This document shows, piece after piece, positions 60,491-64,000 of a DNA stretch of 64,000 bases. The translations under genes and the position numbers were made by a program. The notes below the pieces were generated by a model. That model was given only the letters and a program-made list of their open reading frames with translations, made no database searches and had not been told where the DNA came from. Position 1 is the stretch's first letter. The number at the start of each line of letters is the position of its first letter. This DNA is from QFOX01 sp033763655 (lineage in GTDB: Bacteria; Pseudomonadota; Alphaproteobacteria; Rickettsiales; UBA3002). The stretch is taken from positions 30,145 through 94,144 of the forward strand of contig JANRKD010000007.1 of NCBI GenBank assembly GCA_033763655.1, written 5' to 3'.

Positions 60491-60629
60491 GCAAAATTCC
60501 ACAATAGGTAGAAAAACCTTAATTTAATGTAATGTGTTATTATTAATTATTGGTAAACTTCACAACCAATATTGCCGGATTTTTGCAAAATAGTTACTGC
60601 CCCAATTCATATGCGACAGAGTGAATTTA

Positions 60630-60659
60630 TTAGGGGCAGGCAAATTAGAGGCAGGCAAA
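60630..60659. repeat. 15-bp tandem direct repeat upstream of sucC
   Basis: TTAGGGGCAGGCAAA (60630-60644) and TTAGAGGCAGGCAAA (60645-60659) differ at one position. They lie 170 bp before sucC and could be a regulator-binding site. Confidence 0.8.
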
Positions 60660-60729
60660 GATGTGTGGCGGCAATTCTAAAAATCCTGCTTGCCAAAGGG
60701 GGGCTAAATCTGTCATGTCAGGCGCCATT

Positions 60730-60751
60730 CCCCGCAGCTTTCCTGCGGGAG
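60730..60751. repeat. Palindromic REP-like hairpin
   Basis: CCCCGCAG-CTTTC-CTGCGGG is a 7-bp stem with a 5-nt loop, of the same general look as the other GC-rich elements. It lies between the direct repeats and sucC. Confidence 0.55.
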
Positions 60752-60829
60752 CGCGTAAGCGGGCAATTTCGGGCGCCAGTGGCGCATCTTGCCAGTTCGG
60801 GCTGAACCCTAATCTGAGGAGCCAAGCGA

Positions 60830-62002
60830 ATGAATATCCATGAATATCAGGCCAAATCGGTCTTAGCGAAATTCGGCGTTGCGGTGCCGCGCGGCGGCGT
60901 GGCCTACACCCCGGCGGAAGCCGAACAGGTGGCGCAATCACTCGGTGGCAATTTGTGGGTGGTCAAAGCGCAGATCCATGCAGGCGGACGCGGCAAGGCG
61001 GGCGGCGTGAAGCTGGCCAAATCGCTCGACGAGGTCAAACGCCTGACCAAAGAAATGCTCGGGATGATTCTGGTCACCCACCAGACTGGCCCCGAGGGGA
61101 AAGAGGTCAAGCGCGTCTATATCGAGGAAGGCAGCGACATTGGTGCGGAACTGTACCTCTCGGTGGTGCTCGATCGCCAGTTTTCGGCCATTACCTTCAT
61201 CGGCAGCAAAGAGGGCGGCGTGAATATCGAGGAAGTGGCGCAGCACCACCCCGAGAAAATCATCACCGTGCCGGTTGATCCGGCGGCAGGCATCCAGCCC
61301 TACCATGCGCGCAAACTGGCGTTTGGCATGGAAATCCCGCAGGCGCTGCACGCCGATTTCCAGAAAATGGTGTTCGGATTCTATGAGGCCTTCCTGAAAA
61401 CGGATGCAAGCCAGGTCGAGATCAACCCGCTGGTGATTACCAAAGGCAACAAGCTGATTGCGCTGGATGCGAAATTCAATTTCGACGATAACGCGCTGTT
61501 CCGTCAGCTCGAAATCGCCGAAATGCGCGACGAAAGCGAAGAGGACCCCCTCGAATTGCAGGCGGCGAAATTTGGCCTTTCCTACGTAAAAATGGACGGC
61601 AATATCGGCTGCATGGTCAACGGGGCCGGCCTTGCGATGGCGACGATGGACATCATCAAGCTTTATGGCGGCGAGCCTGCCAACTTCCTCGATGTGGGCG
61701 GTGGCGCGAGCAAGGAAAAAGTGACCGAGGCCTTCAAGTTGATTCTCAGTGACCCGAACGTCGAGGGCATTCTCGTCAATATTTTCGGCGGCATCATGCG
61801 GTGCGACATTATCGCCGAGGGCATTATCGCCGCCGCGCGCGAAGTTTCGTTAAGCGTGCCCCTTGTGGTGCGGTTGGCGGGCACGAATGTCGAGCTTGGC
61901 AAGAAAATGCTGGCGACCAGCGGTCTGCCGATTCTGGCCGCCGACGATCTCGCCGACGCGGCGGATAAGATTACCGGCGCCGTCAAGAAACAAGCAGCGT
62001 AG
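60830..62002 (+). CDS. sucC: Succinyl-CoA ligase beta subunit
   Basis: The ATP-grasp subunit (390 residues) of succinyl-CoA synthetase. The N-terminus MNIHEYQAKSVLAKFGVAVP, then VVKAQIHAGGRGKAGGVKLA, and NFLDVGGGASKEKVTEAF, VNIFGGIMRCD are the family's signatures. GAGGAG lies 8-13 nt upstream of the ATG. It is 12 nt from sucD. Confidence 0.97.
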   Translation: MNIHEYQAKSVLAKFGVAVPRGGVAYTPAEAEQVAQSLGGNLWVVKAQIHAGGRGKAGGVKLAKSLDEVKRLTKEMLGMILVTHQTGPEGKEVKRVYIEEGSDIGAELYLSVVLDRQFSAITFIGSKEGGVNIEEVAQHHPEKIITVPVDPAAGIQPYHARKLAFGMEIPQALHADFQKMVFGFYEAFLKTDASQVEINPLVITKGNKLIALDAKFNFDDNALFRQLEIAEMRDESEEDPLELQAAKFGLSYVKMDGNIGCMVNGAGLAMATMDIIKLYGGEPANFLDVGGGASKEKVTEAFKLILSDPNVEGILVNIFGGIMRCDIIAEGIIAAAREVSLSVPLVVRLAGTNVELGKKMLATSGLPILAADDLADAADKITGAVKKQAA

Positions 62003-62014
62003 GGAGAACGCACC

Positions 62015-62890
62015 ATGAGCATTATGATCAACAAAGCGACCAAAGTGATTTGCCAAGGCATTACCGGGCGCGAAGGCACCTACCACACCGAGCAGGCGAT
62101 TGCTTACGGTACGCAAATGGTCGGCGGCGTGACGCCGGGCAAAGGCGGTAGCAAGCATCTCGATATTCCGGTGTTCAACACCGTGGCCGAGGCCAAAGCG
62201 AAAACCGGCGCCAACGCCAGCGTGATTTATGTGCCGCCGCGCTTTGCCGCCGATGCAATTCTGGAGGCGATTGATGCGAAAATCGAACTGGCCATCTGCA
62301 TCACCGAAGGCATCCCGGTGCTCGACATGGTGAAGGTCAAGCGCGCGCTCAGCGGCTCGGCGACTCGCCTTGTCGGCCCCAACTGCCCCGGGGTGATTAC
62401 GCCGGGCGAGTGCAAAATCGGCATCATGCCGGGGCATATCCACAAAAAAGGCCGCATCGGGATTCTCTCGCGCTCGGGCACGCTGACCTATGAGGCAGTG
62501 GGGCAGACAACGGCCGTCGGCCTCGGCCAGAGCAGCTGCGTGGGCATCGGCGGCGACCCGGTGAACGGCACGAATTTCCTCGACGTGCTGGAGCTGTTTT
62601 TGAAAGACGACGAAACCGATGCCATCATCATGATCGGTGAAATCGGCGGCAGCGCCGAAGAAGACGCGGCGGAATTCCTGAAAAAAGCAAAAACCAAAAA
62701 ACCCGTGGTCGGCTTCATCGCCGGGCGCACCGCACCCCCGGGCCGCCGCATGGGCCATGCCGGGGCGATTGTTTCGGGCGGCAAAGGCGGCGCCGAGGAT
62801 AAAATCGAGGCGATGAAATCCGCCGGTATCAAAGTCTGCGACAACCCCGGCCATATGGGCCGAACGATGAAAGAATTGCTGGGGAAGTAA
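62015..62890 (+). CDS. sucD: Succinyl-CoA ligase alpha subunit
   Basis: The CoA-binding subunit (291 residues). CQGITGREGTYHTEQAI and GTQMVGGVTPGKGG form the CoA-binding region; GPNCPGVITPGE and the phospho-His region MGHAGAIVSGGKG are intact. It is the second gene of sucCD; sucA follows only after an intervening gene on the other strand. Confidence 0.97.
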   Translation: MSIMINKATKVICQGITGREGTYHTEQAIAYGTQMVGGVTPGKGGSKHLDIPVFNTVAEAKAKTGANASVIYVPPRFAADAILEAIDAKIELAICITEGIPVLDMVKVKRALSGSATRLVGPNCPGVITPGECKIGIMPGHIHKKGRIGILSRSGTLTYEAVGQTTAVGLGQSSCVGIGGDPVNGTNFLDVLELFLKDDETDAIIMIGEIGGSAEEDAAEFLKKAKTKKPVVGFIAGRTAPPGRRMGHAGAIVSGGKGGAEDKIEAMKSAGIKVCDNPGHMGRTMKELLGK

Positions 62891-62898
62891 GCACTATT

Positions 62899-63696
62899 TT
62901 ACAATGAACGAAGCGTACTAATTCTCTTGTCTATATCTGGATGCATAATCCATGTAATATACTTGGCAAGGGCGTTAGGTTTTTTCGGAGTAAGTCTTTC
63001 GGCAGCTACTTTGAAGCTTTCCAAAGCATTGGCAAGAGGTTGCCCGCTTCCCATAAGCTCAGCAGAAAAGCGATCAGCCCGAAACTCCATGCGGTTGTGA
63101 AGTGCTTTTGATACGAATGAACCCGCAATCAGCCCGAGAGTTCCGGCGGCGACATACTTCATAATTTTGATGCTTGCGCTTAACCAAGGATTCTCCTGTT
63201 CTGTTTTTTGTATTTCTTGTTCGAGCGTGGCTTGCCGAAATTCTTTTTTGTCAGAATCCGCAATATTGCCGTCAACTTCTTTCTTTTTAATGTGATTGTA
63301 CAGAGCAAGGCCACCCATACCCGCAGCAAGCCCAATGAAGGGAGACAATCTCAATGGTAGTATTTTATGTAGTCTCACATCGCCATGTTTTAGGTGGCTT
63401 AATTCGTGTGCCAGCACGGCTTTTAACTCTTCGCTGACGGGAGCACTTAAGCTTGCGTGACCAAAAATTTTTCGTGCGCTATCACCCAAAACCACACGAG
63501 GTTTATCTAAGTGCATCGCCCCAGCAAAATAATCAAACATGGTGCCCAATGTAGAATTTAACAGTAAACCATTTGTGGGTTTACAAAGAAGTGGTTTTGC
63601 CACCCCTGCCTTTGCACATAATTCCTCAAGCGCTTTATGCAAGTCAGGCGCTTCAGTTGTCGAAATCTCTGCAAACATCTGCTCTACATTCTTCAT
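62899..63696 (-). CDS. M48-family zinc metallopeptidase (membrane)
   Basis: A 265-residue HtpX/Ste24-like protease. The zinc motif HELSH is at 97-101 in AVLAHELSHLKHGDV; the third ligand is likely Glu in RMEFRADRFSAELMG (about 208). Two membrane helices (about 112-135 and 178-200) flank a charged loop, the usual M48 layout. It is clearly AT-richer than its neighbours and lies antisense between sucD and sucA, interrupting the usual sucCDAB order. Its substrate is unknown. Confidence 0.9.
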   Translation of the reverse strand: MKNVEQMFAEISTTEAPDLHKALEELCAKAGVAKPLLCKPTNGLLLNSTLGTMFDYFAGAMHLDKPRVVLGDSARKIFGHASLSAPVSEELKAVLAHELSHLKHGDVRLHKILPLRLSPFIGLAAGMGGLALYNHIKKKEVDGNIADSDKKEFRQATLEQEIQKTEQENPWLSASIKIMKYVAAGTLGLIAGSFVSKALHNRMEFRADRFSAELMGSGQPLANALESFKVAAERLTPKKPNALAKYITWIMHPDIDKRISTLRSL

Positions 63697-63906
63697 GCTT
63701 ACATAATTAACTGAAAATTTGCGGTTATTTATGAAAGTTGTGTGACAATTTCTGGCCGATCTTCACCAAACTGTCGCAATTGCCCCCGCCGCGCCCCAAA
63801 ACCTTAACGGCCGTCAACCATTGATAATCCCGCACAATCCCCTTGCGTTCCGGTGGGGTCGCGCTTAGAAAACGAGGCAATGTAACCGCATTGTTTCACA
63901 GGTTTT

Positions 63907-64000
63907 ATGGCACAGGATTTCCTCGAAAACTCCTATCTTTATGGCGCGAACGCCGCCTTCATCGAAGAGCTTTACGCGCGCTATGTCGCTAATCCCGCCA
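63907..64000 (+). CDS. sucA: 2-oxoglutarate dehydrogenase E1 component (5' end)
   Basis: The first 31 codons of a gene cut by the window end. The start MAQDFLENSYLYGANAAFIE followed by ELYARYVANP is the conserved N-terminus of SucA, which binds the E2 subunit. SucA uses thiamine diphosphate to decarboxylate 2-oxoglutarate. The preceding 210 bp separate it from the M48 gene and should hold its promoter. ATG at 63907. Confidence 0.9.
   Translation, partial: MAQDFLENSYLYGANAAFIEELYARYVANPA

Larger units (their letters stand above)
60503..60829. other. Intergenic region upstream of sucC
   Basis: About 330 bp between the divergent GGDEF-like gene and sucC. The first 100 bp are AT-rich and probably hold divergent promoters. 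Two near-perfect 15-bp tandem copies (60630-60659) and a REP-like hairpin (60730-60751) follow. GAGGAG before sucC is its ribosome-binding site. No convincing gene is seen; a 60-residue ORF here (60661-60843) is rejected. Confidence 0.7.

Noticed and set aside
60661..60843. 60-residue ORF just before sucC
   Set aside because: It runs through the REP-like hairpin, overlaps the sucC start, lacks a Shine-Dalgarno and has no recognisable composition of a real protein.
63887..63903. Sixth parS site before sucA (TTGTTTCACAGG)
   Set aside because: Only the left half TGTTTCAC matches; the right arm of the palindrome is missing.

Overview
The window is GC-rich chromosomal DNA from an alphaproteobacterium. 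The evidence is gene content and order: the petABC bc1 operon beside trmL and hemF, the 180-kDa-type NAD-glutamate dehydrogenase, DUF3035 and DUF3576 lipoproteins, the mnmE-mnmG-rsmG-parA-parB cluster with parS sites, hemE opposite ppsR-aroE-coaE-dnaQ, atpHAGDC without atpBEF, and sucCD followed by sucA. A Rhodospirillales-like or related lineage fits, but I cannot place it more precisely. No rRNA, tRNA, IS element, prophage or CRISPR array was found.

Layout. 1-3.1 kb: an AAA ATPase, an entericidin-like lipoprotein, then trmL-hemF on the minus strand. 3.3-7 kb: petABC and uppP. 7-15.3 kb: murJ (minus), then ribF-lspA-DUF3035-two M16 peptidases-mutL (plus). 15.5-26.3 kb (minus): purH, a FlaA1/CapD-type nucleotide-sugar dehydratase with a membrane protein, gdhB, gshB, a dolP-like BON lipoprotein. 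26.3-28.9 kb: yraN and rsmI (minus) and a divergent lpoA-like gene, matching the enterobacterial rsmI-lpoA-yraN-dolP neighbourhood. 28.9-34.7 kb (minus): parB, parA, rsmG, mnmG, mnmE with five perfect 16-bp parS sites. 34.7-39.7 kb (minus): holA, lptE, leuS, DUF3576. 39.8-44.5 kb: porin, yggS, a hypothetical protein, a PAS chemoreceptor. 44.7-49.6 kb (minus): atpHAGDC. 49.8-52.7 kb (minus): ppsR-aroE-coaE-dnaQ. 52.75-53.12 kb: a gene-free, partly AT-rich segment that is the best candidate for the chromosome origin. 53.1-57.6 kb (plus): hemE-hemH-hemJ, rho, a VapD-like gene. 57.7-64 kb: mdh, a protein with two GGDEF-like domains, sucCD, an M48 peptidase on the minus strand, and the start of sucA.

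How it fits together. The window appears to span the origin-proximal part of the chromosome: segregation genes and their parS sites lie about 20 kb from the putative oriC. Around it are respiration and energy genes (bc1, ATP synthase, malate dehydrogenase, succinyl-CoA synthetase), the end of haem synthesis, and envelope biogenesis (UppP, MurJ, LspA, LptE, LpoA-like, DolP-like).

The most unusual features are short GC-rich palindromic or repetitive insertions kept in frame inside otherwise ordinary housekeeping genes (hemF, mutL, yggS, dnaQ, mnmE), a roughly 75-residue insertion in cytochrome b, parS sites that are part of the mnmG and rsmG coding sequences, and a soluble-looking tandem GGDEF-like protein.
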